This document shows positions 34,554 through 43,562 of a stretch of DNA of 64,000 bases, one piece after another (the stretch's first letter is position 1; each line of letters starts with the position of its first letter). A model generated the notes under the pieces. The model searched no databases and was not told the origin of the DNA. It saw only the letters and a program-made list of their open reading frames with translations. This stretch comes from Glycomyces fuscus. GTDB lineage: Bacteria > Actinomycetota > Actinomycetes > Streptosporangiales > Streptosporangiaceae. The stretch covers positions 1-64,000 of the forward strand of contig NYMS01000038.1 of the NCBI GenBank assembly GCA_002529455.1, read 5' to 3'. The translations under genes were made by a program, and so were the position numbers.

Positions 34554-34671
34554 GTGATCCTCCGGGAGATGTGCACCGGTCGGACGGGACGTGGACGACC
34601 AGGTGTGATGCCGATCATCGTCTTGGAAAAAACGCACTCCCACAAGCGCACAACCCAACGAGAACGCCGCC

Positions 34672-34677
34672 TAGAAT
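34672..34677 (+). promoter_or_regulatory. -10 box of a leaderless PucR transcript
   Basis: TAGAAT lies exactly 6 bases before ATG 34684, so a transcript starting seven bases after it begins at or beside the start codon. No Shine-Dalgarno precedes the ATG. A clear -35 is not visible. Confidence 0.55.
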
Positions 34678-34683
34678 GTGCAC

Positions 34684-35814
34684 ATGCACAAAACAGCGCC
34701 GTCGGACGTCATCCCCCGCGCCGCGCAGGCGTGCCTGGAGGAGCTGGAGTCCGTCGCCTGGACCTACGTCCGCAGGGTCCGGGAGCTGACCGGGTACGCC
34801 GAGACCGTCATCGACGACGCCGAGCTGTACGGCACGGCCCACGCCACGCTCGAACTCCTCCTGGAACTCCTGCGGGGACGGGACCGCCACGGCGAGCTGC
34901 GCGCCCACTCGATCGAGGTCGGGCGCTCCCGCGCCCGCCGCGGGATCCCCCTGGAGTCGCTGCTGCGGGCCGTGCGCATGGACTTCCGCTTCCTCTGGGA
35001 GGCGATGCGCGCCCACGTCGCCGAGGCCGACTTCCGCGACTTCTCCGAGGAGGTCATCTCGATCTGGGAGGCGGTGGAGGTGCACACCACGCACGTGCAG
35101 ACCGGCTACACCGACGAGATCGCGCGGATGCGCGCGGAACTGGAGCTGGAGCACGCGTTCCTCCTCCGGCACCTGCTGAGCGGCTCCGGCGAGGACACGC
35201 GCCTGAACGAGCAGGCGGCGCAGGCACTGGGCCTGCGCCCCGACGGCGTCCACCTCGTCCTGGTGGCCAACGGCAACCACGCGCGCGACTTCCGGGGCTG
35301 GGTCGGCGAGGCGCTCCCCGGTGCGGTCCTGCTCCGCCTGGACGGGGTGGAGTTCGCCATCGTCCCCGCCGGGTACGCCGCGGGCGCCGCCCGGGAGGCG
35401 CTGCTGAAGGAACCCGTCGGGATCTCCCCGAGCGCCCACGGCATCGGGGAGATCGCCCCGATGTGGCGGCTCGCCCGCGAGCTGGCGGAGTGGGCGCGGC
35501 CCGGCGCGGCGGCCACGGTCGAAAGCCACTGGACCCGGCTGGCGGGCGCGCGCCTGGGCCCGGCCGCCGAGGCCTTCGCCCGGGACGTCCGGGAGGCGCT
35601 CGGGGGGTTCACCGAACGCGAGGTCGGCCTGCAGGTCGAGACGGTCGAGAGCTACTACCGGACCGGTTCGGTGACCGAGGTCGCGCAGGCGATGTTCTGC
35701 CACCGCAACACGGTGATCAACCGCCTGCGCCGCTTCGCCGAGGCTACCGGGCTCGACGTCACCACACCGGCCGACGCGTCCGCGGCCCACCTCGCCCTGA
35801 CCATCCTTCGCTAG
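34684..35814 (+). CDS. PucR/CdaR-family transcriptional regulator
   Basis: A 376-residue regulator. The N-terminal half is helical and resembles a RsbRD-like sensor (VGRSRARRGIPLESLLRAVRMD). The middle holds a GGDEF-like strand-turn region, and the C-terminal PucR-type HTH is FTEREVGLQVETVESYYRTG, FCHRNTVINRLRRFAEATGL. Start chosen at ATG 34684; GTG 34678 is 6 bp upstream. Divergent from the MHS/M20 operon, which it likely activates or represses in response to its substrate. Confidence 0.9.
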   Translation: MHKTAPSDVIPRAAQACLEELESVAWTYVRRVRELTGYAETVIDDAELYGTAHATLELLLELLRGRDRHGELRAHSIEVGRSRARRGIPLESLLRAVRMDFRFLWEAMRAHVAEADFRDFSEEVISIWEAVEVHTTHVQTGYTDEIARMRAELELEHAFLLRHLLSGSGEDTRLNEQAAQALGLRPDGVHLVLVANGNHARDFRGWVGEALPGAVLLRLDGVEFAIVPAGYAAGAAREALLKEPVGISPSAHGIGEIAPMWRLARELAEWARPGAAATVESHWTRLAGARLGPAAEAFARDVREALGGFTEREVGLQVETVESYYRTGSVTEVAQAMFCHRNTVINRLRRFAEATGLDVTTPADASAAHLALTILR

Positions 35815-36007
35815 GCCTTCGGCCGCTCACCCCCACCCGGCGCCCCAGGACCACCCCGGTCCGTCCGGCGGACCTCGCGTCCCAGGTCCCACAGGCCCTA
35901 CCCGGAACCCGACGCACACACCACGGTTCCACTGCGCTTCGGGCCCCGGGCGCCTCCGCCCACAACACCTTTCTGTCACCTTATCTTCACGATCCGTGGT
36001 GCAGATC

Positions 36008-36026
36008 TTGACAGGTCTAGACCAGC
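36008..36026 (+). promoter_or_regulatory. DasR-responsive element overlapping a -35 region
   Basis: ACAGGTCTAGACCAGC (36011-36026) contains the perfect GGTCTAGACC core of the dre box bound by DasR, the GntR regulator of chitin and GlcNAc use in actinomycetes. TTGACA at 36008-36013 overlaps it as a possible -35. Placement 70 bp before the chitinase start is typical of chitinase promoters. Confidence 0.85.
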
Positions 36027-36096
36027 CTTGTTTGGGTGACGGCACCCCCGGCGGCGCGCGGTCGGACGTCGCGCCGCATCCTAGGAGTGTGATCAC

Positions 36097-36984
36097 GTGA
36101 TCCGACGTCTTCTGAGTCAGCTGGCCGCGCTCGGCGCGATCGCGGCTGCGCTCATCGTTCTCCCCGCGACCGTCGCGCAGGCCGCCACCTGCGCGGCGGC
36201 CTGGAGCGCCTCCGCTGTCTACACCAACGGCGGCCAGGTCTCCTACGAGGGCCGCAACTACACCGCCAGGTGGTGGACGCAGAACGAGCGTCCCGGCACC
36301 TCCGACGTCTGGGCCGACCAGGGCGCCTGTGGCACCGACGGAGGCGGTGAGGAGCCGAACCCCAGCGGGTTCGTCGTCACCGAGGCCCAGTTCAACCAGA
36401 TGTTCCCGAACCGGAACCCCTTCTACAGCTACAGCGGTCTCACCGCCGCCCTCAGCTCCTACCCGGCCTTCGCCAACACCGGCAGCACCGAGGTGAGAAA
36501 GCGGGAGGCGGCGGCCTTCCTCGCCAACGTCAGCCACGAGACCGGCGGGCTGGTGCACATCAAGGAGGTCAACGAGGCCAACTACCCGCACTACTGCGAC
36601 TGGAACCAGCCCTTCGGCTGCCCCGCCGGCCAGGCCGCCTACTACGGACGCGGTCCGATCCAGCTCAGCTGGAACTACAACTACAAGGCCGCCGGTGACG
36701 CCCTGGGCATCGACCTGCTGAACAACCCCTACCTGGTCGAGCAGGACGCCTCGGTCGCCTGGCGGACCGGCCTCTGGTACTGGAACACCCAGACCGGACC
36801 CGGCACGATCACGCCTCACAACGCCATCGTCAACGGCCACGGTTTCGGCGAGACGATCCGTTCGATCAACGGCGCGATCGAGTGCAACGGGGGCAACCCG
36901 GCGCAGGTCCAGAGCCGCATCAACAAGTTCACGCAGTTCACCCAGATCCTCGGCACCACCACCGGATCGAACCTGAGCTGCTGA
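36097..36984 (+). CDS. Secreted GH19 chitinase with CBM5/12 domain
   Basis: A 295-residue secreted enzyme. Signal peptide residues 1-29 (end VAQA). Residues 31-78 form a chitin-binding CBM5/12 domain (AAWSASAVYTNGGQVSYEGR, YTARWWTQNERPG). A short Gly/Glu/Pro linker leads to a GH19 catalytic domain from about 92, with the catalytic acid Glu148 in NVSHETGGL and the conserved YYGRGPIQLSWNYNY and AWRTGLWYW segments. It cleaves chitin with inversion. GTG start 36097 lies behind TAGGAGTG. A dre site predicts control by DasR and N-acetylglucosamine. Architecture equals the ChiF/ChiG-type streptomycete enzymes. Confidence 0.97.
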   Translation: MIRRLLSQLAALGAIAAALIVLPATVAQAATCAAAWSASAVYTNGGQVSYEGRNYTARWWTQNERPGTSDVWADQGACGTDGGGEEPNPSGFVVTEAQFNQMFPNRNPFYSYSGLTAALSSYPAFANTGSTEVRKREAAAFLANVSHETGGLVHIKEVNEANYPHYCDWNQPFGCPAGQAAYYGRGPIQLSWNYNYKAAGDALGIDLLNNPYLVEQDASVAWRTGLWYWNTQTGPGTITPHNAIVNGHGFGETIRSINGAIECNGGNPAQVQSRINKFTQFTQILGTTTGSNLSC

Positions 36985-36988
36985 TCCC

Positions 36989-37008
36989 CGGGCGCGGCCA
37001 AGCGCCCG
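36989..37008. terminator. Short terminator hairpin after the chitinase
   Basis: CGGGCGC pairs with GCGCCCG around a 6-base loop just after the chitinase stop. The rest of the 356-bp gap to 37340 has two imperfect copies of GCGACCGGGAGCGCC (37039 and 37107) and no gene. Confidence 0.6.
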
Positions 37009-37340
37009 TGGAGCACATCCGAGCGGGGGTGCGTCCGGCGACCGCGACCGGGAGCGCCTCCGCTGCGGTGTTGCGGGAGGGGAGGGCCGGGACGCGACCA
37101 GGAGGCTGCGACCGGGAGCGCCCAGGCGGTGCTCTGCTCGCGGCGGGTTCCCCGCCGGTAACGGCGCCGATGCGCGGTCCCCGGCCGCCGCGCTGCTCGT
37201 GTTCCATGCCTGCACGTGTTCGGGACACCCCGAGCTGCACGCGGAGACGGACCGACCCTGTCTCGCGGAAGTCCCGCCGAGCGTGGCCTGGTCTCGGTAC
37301 GCTCGCCGGGATGGTGACGCTGAGACGCAAGGGGCCTGTG

Positions 37341-37877
37341 ATGCGGGAGATCGAGACGAAGTACCGGGTGGCCGATCTCGAAGCGCTGCTGATCGCGCTC
37401 AAGGAGGCCGGGGTGCAGATGGGTGATCCCGTCTACCAGGACGACCAGGCCTACGCCCCCGCCCGCTGGCGCCCGGAGCTGGGCAGGGTCGGCCACACCT
37501 TCGCCCGCCTGCGCACCCAGGGCAGCGTGCACCTGCTCACCACCAAGACGCCGCTGGCCAACGCCATGGAGTGCGTGGAGTACGAGACCATCGTCGCCGA
37601 CCGCGAGCAGATGCACGGCGCCCTGTTGGTGCTGGGCTACGAACCCACGGTGCGCATCGTCAAGCACCGCCGTACCGGCACCGCGGGGCCGATCGGGGTG
37701 TGCGTGGACCTGGTCGAGGGCGCGGGCGCCTTCGTCGAGTTGGAGCTGGTGGTCGACGACGACCGCGACGGCCCGGACGCCCAGGCCGAACTCGACGCGT
37801 GGGCGCGGGGGCTCGACGTGGCCCTGGAGCGCACCGCCGACACCTACGACACCCTCGTACGCTCCGCGCAGGCCTGA
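37341..37877 (+). CDS. CYTH-domain protein (class IV adenylate cyclase/ThTPase-like)
   Basis: A 178-residue triphosphate tunnel enzyme. The signature ExExK is at residues 3-7 (REIETKYRV). Later strands carry the alternating charged residues of the tunnel (FARLRTQ, TTKTPL, RIVKHRR, FVELELVVDD). Family members cleave triphosphates, make cAMP or hydrolyse thiamine triphosphate; the exact reaction is unknown. The ATG at 37341 has AAGGGG upstream; another start 30 bp further up is possible. The end overlaps the convergent Nudix remnant by 34 bp. Confidence 0.85.
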   Translation: MREIETKYRVADLEALLIALKEAGVQMGDPVYQDDQAYAPARWRPELGRVGHTFARLRTQGSVHLLTTKTPLANAMECVEYETIVADREQMHGALLVLGYEPTVRIVKHRRTGTAGPIGVCVDLVEGAGAFVELELVVDDDRDGPDAQAELDAWARGLDVALERTADTYDTLVRSAQA

Positions 37878-38257
37878 GGGCTCCACCAGCCGTGCGGCGC
37901 GAACCGGGTCCCGTCGGGCCAGGCGCGGATGCCCGCGGCGGGGTAGGGGACGGTGTTGGACGGCAGCAGGTTCGGGTGGGCCCACACGAGCTTGCCCGCC
38001 TCGGCCGGTTCGGCGTTCGGTTCGGCGCTGCGGGGCTCGCCCCGCCACCGGGTGGCCACGAAGAACGCCCCGATCCGGGCCTGGCCGGGCTCCCGCAGGT
38101 GGTGGACCACCGCGGCCGGTTCCAGGAGGTCGGGGTCGTGATCGACGCCGACCTCCTCGCGGGTTTCCCGCGCTGCGGCCTCGACCCGCCAGCAGAGTGC
38201 TCGCCGGGTCGGCTTCTCGCCGTTGTCCGGCCCGTACGGGCTGACGGGTTCACTCAC
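37844..38257 (-). pseudogene. Nudix gene lacking its N-terminal part
   Basis: A 137-residue frame from GTG 38257. It contains the second half of a Nudix box, ARETREEVGV, followed by normal downstream strands (AAVVHHLREPGQARIGAFFV), but the N-terminal strand and the G-x5-E part of the box are missing and replaced by about 20 odd residues (KPTRRALCWRV). It therefore cannot be a normal Nudix hydrolase and probably arose by deletion. The start overlaps the stop of the preceding complete Nudix gene by 8 bp. Confidence 0.6.
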
Positions 38258-38729
38258 GGGGCGTCTCCGTGTAGGAGTCGGCCACCAGGGCGCCCAAGCC
38301 GCGCAGGTTGTCCTCCACGAACCGTGCCAGCGGTGTCGGGAGCAGGTTGACGCTCTTGAGGGCTTCGTCGGTACGGGGGAGGGCGACGGTCTCGTAGGTT
38401 CCCCGTGTGGGATCGGAGAACTCCGGTCCGGTACGGCGGGAGGGGTCCGCCGCCGTCAGCCGCGCGACGAACACGTGCTGGATGAGGAGGCCCTCGGGGA
38501 GTTCGTCGGTGATGACCAGGACCTGGCGGACGCGGTCGATGCGTCCGCCGAGCTCCTCGAGGACCTCGCGGTGCAGGGCCGCTTCCACGCCGGCGTCCTC
38601 GGGTTCGACGCTTCCCCCGGCCGTGGTCCAGTAGGGAACGACGCCAGGACGGGTCCGCTTGATGAGCACCAGCCGCTGCTGCCGGTCGAACAGGATCGCG
38701 CGGGCCTTCTGCTTGATGATCTCGGGCAT
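38250..38729 (-). CDS. Nudix hydrolase
   Basis: A 159-residue hydrolase of nucleoside diphosphates linked to another moiety. Full fold: KARAILFDRQQRLVLIKRTR, then the Nudix region GGSVEPEDAGVEAALHREVLEELGG, which matches G-x5-E-x7-REUxEExG. ATG at 38729. A partial second Nudix gene follows. Substrate unknown. Confidence 0.92.
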   Translation of the reverse strand: MPEIIKQKARAILFDRQQRLVLIKRTRPGVVPYWTTAGGSVEPEDAGVEAALHREVLEELGGRIDRVRQVLVITDELPEGLLIQHVFVARLTAADPSRRTGPEFSDPTRGTYETVALPRTDEALKSVNLLPTPLARFVEDNLRGLGALVADSYTETPRE

Positions 38730-39043
38730 GTTCGTAGTCCTGCCATGGCGTGGCGGCCGAGGAACCCTTGGGGAACGCCGATGCGGGGCACGGCCCGGGG
38801 TGAGAAGCGGGCCGACTCGTCGAGCCGCAGTCGGACCCTCCAGGTTCTGACTGGCTGCCGGTGACGGTGGTGCTGGTGGTGGGGGAGCGGTTGCTTACCC
38901 GGGCATGGTCACACGCCCGCACCCACACCCCCGCGGGGTGGGACCCGCAGCCCACAGCACACACCGGTGACCACTGGTCCGTGCCCGGTCCCTAGACTTC
39001 CCGAGCCAGCAGCGGAACGGGCGGGGACAGGAGAGTGGGAGCG
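38730..39043. promoter_or_regulatory. Divergent intergenic region
   Basis: This 314-bp gap lies between the leftward Nudix genes and the rightward propeller gene. No gene or recognisable operator is visible. A CCCACACCCCCGCGGGGTG run near 38925 forms a weak hairpin. Confidence 0.4.
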
Positions 39044-40873
39044 GTGCGACGACGAGTTCGGGACGTGCTCGGCTGGAGCGGGGTCGCGGTGCTTGTGGGC
39101 GCCCTGATCCTGACCACACCCCACGTCTCGGACTTTGGTGAGCGGGCCGCGCCGGGCAGCCAGGGCCTGGCGCTCCTGGTCGGCCCGACGCTGCTGCTGG
39201 CCGCCGCGGTACTGAGTTGGGCGTCCCTGACCGCCACCCGCGACCCCGACAAGCTCGCCGCGCGCCCGACCCCGGGCGGCGCGCTGGGACGCGCGGCCCT
39301 GGTACTGGCAGTGCTGGCGATGGTGTGGGTCACCTTCCCCACCCGTCACCTGGTCCCGGCCGTGGACGACGAGGGCCACCGGATGTTCCCCGACTACATC
39401 CTGGCCCTGTGGACCGGGGTGTGCCTGGTGGCCCTGGGCACGGCACTGGTCCTGGGAGCGGCCACCGTCCTGCCCTGGCACCGGTGGCGGCGGGTGCTGA
39501 CCGGGGCGGTGGCGGGCGCCCTGGCCGTGGTGTTGGTCTGGACGCTGGTGCCCGCGGCCCTGACGCGGGCCTTCATGGTCGAGCACACCGTGGCCGACGC
39601 GGGCGGGCAGGCGGCGCCGGTCCCGGCCACGATCAGCCGGGTGGGGTGGACCTGGCAGCCCGAGCACAGGGTGCTGGGCGTGGAGCGTGGCCCGCGCGGG
39701 CCCCTGGTGCGCCACGCCGACGGGTTCGTGGCCCTGGACGGGGCCACCGGCGAGGAGCTGTGGACCTACCGGCTGCCCTTCTCCCGCCAGGCGCAGGCCG
39801 GGGTGTTCGCGGGCCAGGACCGCTACGCCTACCTGCTGCACGTCCCCGAGGCCCCGTCCGAGTCTGAGCCGCACAGGCGCACGATGGTGGTGCTGGACTC
39901 CGCCACCGGCGAGGTGGTGCGCGAGGCGCCCATGCCCGAACCGGCCTGGGAGGGACAGCAGGAGCCCCCCGAGCTGCGTCACCTCACCCCCGGCGTGCGC
40001 GTCTTCCGCGTCTACGAGGACGAGCGGTCCCTGGTCGTGGCCTACCCCACTGACTCCGCCGAGCGCCTGTGGGAGGTCGAACTCCAGGACGGGCCGGGCG
40101 AGCGCTGGTGCCTGTGGGCTGACGACGACGGGATCCGTGGCCACGGCGACCGGGTGCTGGTGGCGAGCCTGTGCCTGGACCAGGAGCACCTCCCCGAACA
40201 GGACGTGGACTCGACTCTGCGGCGGATGGAGGTGCCCGCGGACGCGGTGGAGAGCGTGACCGCGCTGGACGCGGCCACCGGCGAGCAGGTGTGGCGCCAG
40301 GAGTGGACGCCCGAGGACCTGTCCTACGTGGCCGTGCCCACCATCGGCGCCGTGCGCGAGGGGCACGGGGGCGAGGCGGTGGCCCGCACGAGGGGCGGGG
40401 TGTTCGCCCTGGGCGACGGTGCGCCCGCGCCGGTGCTTCCTCCGGCGCCGGAGCCGAGGTATGAGTACGTCCTGGGTGTGGATACCGCGGGGGCGGTGGT
40501 GCTGCGCGATCGGGGCGGCGATGAGCCTGCTCTGCTGCTGGTCACCGACGCCAGTGGGGAGGTGGTCCAGCGCAGCGAGGTCGAGGTGGACGCGGACCTG
40601 TGGGTGGCGATGGATCAGGCCCACGTCTTGGGGTCGGTGCTGGTCGTGCCCCGTCTGGCCCGTGATGAGGCCGACCGTCGGGTGCGCGCTGTCTCCGTCC
40701 TGCCCTGGGAGGGTGAGCAGGCGCAGCAGGGCTGGACGCCGATCCTGCTTGAGGGCGGCGAGGACCCCGTGGACGCGGAGGGCCTGCTGAGCACTGGCAG
40801 CTACGGCGTTCTCCCGGTCCCCGGCGCGGTGGTCGCCCACGTGGAGGACCGCCTGTACGGGCTGGTGCCCTAA
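39044..40873 (+). CDS. Membrane-anchored PQQ-like β-propeller protein
   Basis: A 609-residue protein. The N-terminal 180 residues hold four TM helices (VLGWSGVAVLVGALILTT, LALLVGPTLLLAAAVLSWAS, ALVLAVLAMVWVT, VLTGAVAGALAVVLVWTLV). The rest is an extracellular propeller with repeats of the type DGATGEELWTYRLP, SATGEVVREA and DAATGEQVWRQEW, as in quinoprotein/BamB-like folds. No catalytic PQQ ligands can be assigned. Start GTG 39044 is preferred (GGAGAGTGGGAG upstream); GTG 39035 would leave no room for an RBS. It is alone and ends 3 bp before an IS5 remnant. Function unknown. Confidence 0.85.
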   Translation: MRRRVRDVLGWSGVAVLVGALILTTPHVSDFGERAAPGSQGLALLVGPTLLLAAAVLSWASLTATRDPDKLAARPTPGGALGRAALVLAVLAMVWVTFPTRHLVPAVDDEGHRMFPDYILALWTGVCLVALGTALVLGAATVLPWHRWRRVLTGAVAGALAVVLVWTLVPAALTRAFMVEHTVADAGGQAAPVPATISRVGWTWQPEHRVLGVERGPRGPLVRHADGFVALDGATGEELWTYRLPFSRQAQAGVFAGQDRYAYLLHVPEAPSESEPHRRTMVVLDSATGEVVREAPMPEPAWEGQQEPPELRHLTPGVRVFRVYEDERSLVVAYPTDSAERLWEVELQDGPGERWCLWADDDGIRGHGDRVLVASLCLDQEHLPEQDVDSTLRRMEVPADAVESVTALDAATGEQVWRQEWTPEDLSYVAVPTIGAVREGHGGEAVARTRGGVFALGDGAPAPVLPPAPEPRYEYVLGVDTAGAVVLRDRGGDEPALLLVTDASGEVVQRSEVEVDADLWVAMDQAHVLGSVLVVPRLARDEADRRVRAVSVLPWEGEQAQQGWTPILLEGGEDPVDAEGLLSTGSYGVLPVPGAVVAHVEDRLYGLVP

Positions 40874-40875
40874 GG

Positions 40876-41120
40876 CTTGTCCCGTAAATGATCTTTGGCG
40901 TGTTCGGGATGCAGTCGACTGTCGTCGGGATCTGCCGTCTATCCCGCGAGGTTGAGGTTGTACAGGCGGGCGATGCCGAGCATGGCGTGGTGGACGCCGT
41001 CACCCTTGAGGCGGCAGTCGCGGGAGGATCTTCCAGGTCTTCATGCGGGCGAAGACGTGCTCTACGCGGGCGCGGACCTGGTTGTGCGAGCGGTGAGAAG
41101 GTGGTGGGGGAGAAGCGGCG
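40876..41120 (-). pseudogene. IS5-family transposase C-terminal remnant
   Basis: Leftward, the sequence reads VRARVEHVFARMKTWKIL, then after one inserted base RDCRLKGDGVHHAMLGIARL followed by YNLNLAG and TAG. This is the C-terminus of an IS5-type transposase with one frameshift; the first two-thirds are gone. At its end GGCTTGTCCCGTAAATGATC (40876-40895) looks like the IS terminal repeat. It lies directly before a CRISPR leader. Confidence 0.85.
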
Positions 41121-41209
41121 TCCGCCGAAGAGCGGGTGGAGCAAGGCACCGAAGAGGCGGCGTTTTGGTGTGGTGTGAGGCGTTTAGGGATTTTGAGGCC
41201 TGTGGTGTG

Positions 41210-41276
41210 CGTGTCTGTTTCTGAAGAAGTTGGAAAAACGGCTGCTTGCCACTGGTAAGTTCGCAGCTCGGTGAGT
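41210..41276 (+). promoter_or_regulatory. CRISPR leader, copy 3
   Basis: Contains GAAAAACGGCTGCTTGCCAC and GGTAAGTTCGCAGCTC, nearly identical to copies 1 and 2, followed at once by the first repeat of the seven-repeat array. Confidence 0.85.
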
Positions 41277-41671
41277 GTGCTCCCCGCGCACGCGGGGATG
41301 GTCCCGAGTAGGAGCTCGCCCCGGTGATCGTGACCGTGTGCTCCCCGCGCACGCGGGGATGGTCCCGAGGGCCTCAAGGCGCGGGACCCGCGCCGGGTGT
41401 GCTCCCCGCGCACGCGGGGATGGTCCCGTCTGCGCCCAGACCGGCGCCGACCGCTCGCGGTGCTCCCCGCGCACGCGGGGATGGTCCCCACGACTGGCAG
41501 AGCACTGGAAGCGGCAACCAGTGCTCCCCGCGCACGCGGGGATGGTCCCTCGGACACCGCGAAGGATCGAAGCTTCATTTCGTGCTCCCCGCGCACGCGG
41601 GGATGGTCCCTGGAGCTCAGGCTCAAGAAGATCATCGACGACGTGCTCCCCGCGCACGCGGGGACGGCCCC
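41277..41671 (+). CRISPR. Type I-E CRISPR array, 7 repeats and 6 spacers
   Basis: 29-bp repeats start at 41277, 41338, 41399, 41460, 41521, 41582 and 41643, at a constant 61-bp period, giving six 32-bp spacers. Repeat core CTCCCCGCGCACGCGGGGA forms a hairpin; this is the I-E type found in actinomycetes. The last repeat is degenerate (GACGGCCCC in place of GATGGTCCC), marking the old end, so the leader is on the left. No cas gene is in the window. Spacers are all different. Translated frames with repeated VRGEH-like words are artefacts of the repeats. Confidence 0.97.
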
Positions 41672-41789
41672 CGCCAGGTAGTGCGCATTGCGCTCCTCCG
41701 GAAGACCTCACCGGCTCCTCTCACACGCAGGCCCCCGCTCCCAACACGAACAGCTACCTCCTTTGCCACTCCAGGCCCGGCGCATCCGG

Positions 41790-43562
41790 TCAGACGAAGT
41801 ACCGGGCCTGGAGGCGGAACAGTTCGGCGTAGAGCCCGTCGGCCTGGCTCAGCGTGTCGTGGGTGCCGGTTTCGACGGCCCGGCCGCCGTCCAGGACCAC
41901 GATGAGATCAGCCGCCCGGGCGCTGGTGAAGCGGTGCGTGACGAGGACGGTCACTCCGCCCTCCTGGCGGCTCAGGCCGGCGTACTGCTGGAACAGCCAC
42001 TCCTCGGCCCGTGCGTCGAGGCTGGAGGTGGGCTCGTCCAGGATCCGCAGCAGCGGCGCCTGCCGCATCGCCGCCCGGGCGTTGGCGACCGTCTGCCACT
42101 GGCCGCCGGACAGCCCCTTGCCGTCCCACGACTTGCGCCCGAGCCGGGTGTGCAGGCCCTCGGGCAGCGAAGCGAGGAGCTTGTCGCCGCCGGCCGTCCG
42201 CAGCGCCTCGAGGATCCGCTCCGGGTCGTCGCGGTGCTCGAGCCGGCCCAACCCGATCGTGTCCTGTAGGGACATCTCGATGTGCACCGGGTCCTGGAAG
42301 GCCGCCGTGATCCGGGCGCGCCACTGGTCGGGGGCGAACCGCGCGAGATCGGTTCCGTCCACCAGGATGCGCCCTTCGCTGGGCCGGTAGAGACCGCTGA
42401 GCATCTTGACGAACGTCGACTTGCCCGCGCCGTTCTCGCCGACCAGGGCCACCACGGTGCCGGCCGGGAGTTCGAGGTCGATGTCGCTCAGCGCGGGCCG
42501 GTCGCGGTTCCAGTACCGGAAGCCGAGACCCTCCAGCCTGATGCCGCCCTCCAGCCGGGCGGGCACCGTCACCGGCGTGGCCGGCACGACGGCCGCCCGC
42601 TCCGCGGCGCCCTCCTCCACCACGTCGAGGAAGGCCCGGGTCGCCCGGAGCGACTCCAGCGTCCAGAAGGACAGGTTCAGCAGGCTCTGTACCTGGCCGG
42701 TGATCTGGCTGCTGACGGCGACGGCGGCGACGATGAGGCCGAGCGAGGCCTCTCCGGTCAGGCCGGCCCGCACCATCAGGACGACGGCGGTCGCGTACGC
42801 CAGCACGAAGAGCAGCCAGGCCAGCGCGACCGGTACCCGGGCCAGTCGGTCGGTGCGGGCGATGTCCCGGCCCCCGGAGTCCCACTCCTCGCGGTGTCTG
42901 CGCCGCAGCTCGCCCGCCAGTCCGAAGAGGCGGGTCTCGCGCCCGGGCGCGGCCGTCGTGGCGAGCGTGAACAGGTGACCGGCCAGCCGGGTCCGGGGCG
43001 TGGCGCGCTCCACGGCCTGACCGCGTTTCTTGTCCGCCGCCCGGGTGGCCAGCACCGCGGGGACGGCGAAAAGCGGCAGCACGGCCAGGACCGGAACGAC
43101 CGAGGCCATCAGGACGGCCGAGGTGATCAGGGCCAGCGCGGCTCCGGCCAGCCACATCAGCCGGTCGAAGCCCGGCCCGATCTCGCCCCGCGCGCCGCGG
43201 ACCACCGCCGCCTTGTCGGAGCGGCTCGAACGCTCGTGCACCTCCAGCGTCGGCGTCGTGCCGACCACGTCGATGAACCGGCGCTCGACCTCGTTCTGGA
43301 TCTCCTCCTGCAGGCGGAGGCGGGTGAAGTAGCCGGCGATGAAGGTGCCCTGGGTGAGCATGACGAAGACCGCCACGCACAGCGCGAGTACCACCAGGCC
43401 GCTGGTCGAGCGGTCGCTCGCCAGCTCGCTGAACAGTCCGATCGCCACGGCCAGGCCGATTCCGGTGGCCTGTTCGAGAAGCGCCACCGCCACCACGATC
43501 AGGGAACGGAACCGGTCGATGCGCGGTCCGGTCGTGAGGGCGAAGCGCAGGGCGCTGATCAC
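41790..43562 (-). CDS. ABC exporter half-transporter (second of pair)
   Basis: A 590-residue ABC exporter: about six TM helices in residues 1-320, ATPase in the C-terminal 240. Walker A GENGAGKSTFVK, Q-loop AAFQDP, signature LSGGQWQTVANARA, Walker B LLRILDEPTSSLD and the switch His in VLVTHRF. The Walker B acidic pair is intact. GTG start 43562 overlaps the upstream gene stop (GTGA), so a heterodimer with it is very likely. Similar pairs export peptides and lipids (for example AmfA/AmfB of lanthipeptide clusters). CRISPR array ends 118 bp after its stop. Confidence 0.93.
   Translation of the reverse strand: MISALRFALTTGPRIDRFRSLIVVAVALLEQATGIGLAVAIGLFSELASDRSTSGLVVLALCVAVFVMLTQGTFIAGYFTRLRLQEEIQNEVERRFIDVVGTTPTLEVHERSSRSDKAAVVRGARGEIGPGFDRLMWLAGAALALITSAVLMASVVPVLAVLPLFAVPAVLATRAADKKRGQAVERATPRTRLAGHLFTLATTAAPGRETRLFGLAGELRRRHREEWDSGGRDIARTDRLARVPVALAWLLFVLAYATAVVLMVRAGLTGEASLGLIVAAVAVSSQITGQVQSLLNLSFWTLESLRATRAFLDVVEEGAAERAAVVPATPVTVPARLEGGIRLEGLGFRYWNRDRPALSDIDLELPAGTVVALVGENGAGKSTFVKMLSGLYRPSEGRILVDGTDLARFAPDQWRARITAAFQDPVHIEMSLQDTIGLGRLEHRDDPERILEALRTAGGDKLLASLPEGLHTRLGRKSWDGKGLSGGQWQTVANARAAMRQAPLLRILDEPTSSLDARAEEWLFQQYAGLSRQEGGVTVLVTHRFTSARAADLIVVLDGGRAVETGTHDTLSQADGLYAELFRLQARYFV

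Noticed and set aside
41000..41832. Long frames across the 41-kb array with repeated VRGEH or PRTRGWS-type words
   Set aside because: They are translations of the 29-bp CRISPR repeats in three frames; period 61 bp and no start or RBS.
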